NCBI RefSeq assembly: GCF_001640805.2
Contig: NC_066845.1
Span: forward strand, 16,060,307 to 16,124,306
Direction of reading: 5' to 3'
Length of the DNA: 64,000 bases
Source: Lates calcarifer
Lineage: Eukaryota; Chordata; Actinopteri; Centropomidae
The notes under the pieces are model-generated. The model did not search any database. It had not been told where the DNA came from and worked only from the letters and a program-made list of their open reading frames with translations. The position numbers were made by a program, and so were the translations under genes. Of the stretch, positions 62,721 to 64,000 are shown piece after piece (the stretch's first letter is position 1; every line of letters begins with the position of its first letter).

Positions 62721-63532
62721 GAGAGGGGAGGAGATAGGAGAGAAAAGGGTTTGTGACAAGATGCAGAGGGAGAAATGAGAATTTTCTCTTTAAAATGCAT
62801 TCTTTAGAAAATAACATTCAAGATCATTTACATGAAAGCGGCTGCAGCGGTGAACTCGACAAAGCAGCAACAAAGTCTGTGGAGCGTTTTGACACTAAAG
62901 ACTTTGGCAAACAGAGTACAGTAAAATGGAGAGTTCTTTGTCTCCTCTGTATTCACTGTACGCTGAATATCTACTCTGAAGAATAGTGGAGAAGACAGTG
63001 AAATGAGGAGAGAGACTGGGTTAGAGCTGAGAGGGAGGCTTGAGTCCCTTATTGCAAAATTCAACCAAAGGAGTAGGCTGTATAAGGCCAAATAAGCTAA
63101 ATAAACAGTGCTGTGCAAGGACTGGACTCTCTATCCCAAGTAACAATCTTGTGTAAATCAAAAATCTAAAAAAAAAAAATCATAATCATTTTCCAAAAAG
63201 ACGGTGTCCAAATGCATCAAGAAATGTGCTGGGATTGCATTTGATGATTTCATATTGTGCTTGGCTACCAACAATTTGCAGAAATGCGTGTGACAAATGA
63301 TATTAGCAAAACCTATGAGGTTGTGATTCCCTTAAAACCGTAGTAGTAGAGAGATGCCTGCTTATTGGCAGAGGGAATAACTTTTAAACCGTGTCCCAGT
63401 TTTAACAGACTCCAGCACAGCATTTTATTTCACTGTGTCCAACCCTATTTCACATCCTAGTTAAGTACACTTACAAATCTGCTGTGCCATGGTTTCTAAC
63501 CTCTCACACACATGTGAATCCACACTAGCACA

Positions 63533-63533
<1 letters not shown>

Positions 63534-63572
<39 letters not shown>

Positions 63573-63580
63573 CACACACA
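63534..63580. repeat. (CA)n microsatellite
   Basis: About 18 CA units, then TG and five more CA units. Confidence 0.97.
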
Positions 63581-64000
63581 GAGTCACATCACTAGGCCTG
63601 TCACTGCCTTTTATCCATCGTCAACCTTCAGCTGTATGGTTTATCCGTAGTGACACTATAGCAAAGTGCTTGACTGCTTTTTGCCAACAGACTGCAACAC
63701 TTTAACTGTACTTAGTCATGCATCATTATGGCAGACTCAAAGCGGTGTGTCTGGGAACGCCTGCAGATGGTGGAGGCTGAACCATTTGGAAAGGAAAGCT
63801 CTGTGACAATGATGCTTATTGCATGAGTAAGCGTGTATGGACACAGGAGTGTTATCTGTGTGCGAGTGCTGAATAGAAAACAAGCATATTAGAAAAAGGT
63901 GCCCTGCTGCTAATTCAACAGGCTTGAGGAGACATCCTCTCCGCAGTATCTGTTTGTGAGATATGATATATGAAATCTACATGCAAGTCTTTGTTAGAGG

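Overview
The window is vertebrate nuclear DNA, almost certainly from a ray-finned (teleost) fish. It is AT-rich and gene-poor, with intron/exon structure, GT/AG splice sites, many dinucleotide microsatellites, and several degenerate interspersed repeats that match repeat families I know from spiny-rayed (percomorph) fish. Nothing bacterial, viral or plasmid-like was seen.

The only protein-coding gene I can support is the 5' end of pbx3, a TALE homeodomain transcription factor gene on the + strand. Coding exon 1 (32238-32434) begins MDDQARIMQ and carries the Pbx3-type segment [15 protein letters not shown], followed by [20 protein letters not shown], the start of the PBC-A domain. Coding exon 2 (33069-33142) encodes [20 protein letters not shown] and continues to EKT. 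The phase across the 634-bp intron 1 fits exactly (AA|G = Lys66). No later exon was found, so everything from 33143 to the end (about 30.9 kb) is the first part of a very long intron 2. The PBC remainder, the homeodomain and the C-terminus lie outside the window.

Upstream layout: 1-30.6 kb is intergenic DNA with no supported gene. It holds repeat relics (7.6, 9.9-10.7, 13.2, 17.6, 22.3, 25.0 and 27.4 kb), microsatellites, two notable inverted repeats and several long, low-repeat blocks that look like conserved enhancers (14.5-15.2, 20.3-20.6, 21.2-21.6, 25.6-26.0 and 27.9-28.3 kb). A promoter-like cluster lies at 30690-31003, with two RFX X-box-like sites, three CCAAT boxes and a TATA-like box. 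It is followed by about 1.2 kb of CpG-containing leader up to the start codon.

Intron 2 alternates microsatellites and G-rich tracts with many blocks that look like conserved noncoding elements (35.4, 37.4, 39.5-40.2, 42.1, 44.2-44.7, 53.3, 54.2, 55.1, 58.7-59.5 and 62.2 kb, among others). These are rich in homeodomain (TAATTA), Pbx/Hox (TGATTGAT), POU (ATGCAAAT) and SOX-like words. One perfect Pbx-Meis composite site (TGATTGACAG, 38576-38585) and a one-mismatch version near the promoter (31356-31365) make autoregulation of pbx3 a reasonable hypothesis. The block calls are pattern judgements from one sequence; an alignment to other fish and to human PBX3 would settle them.
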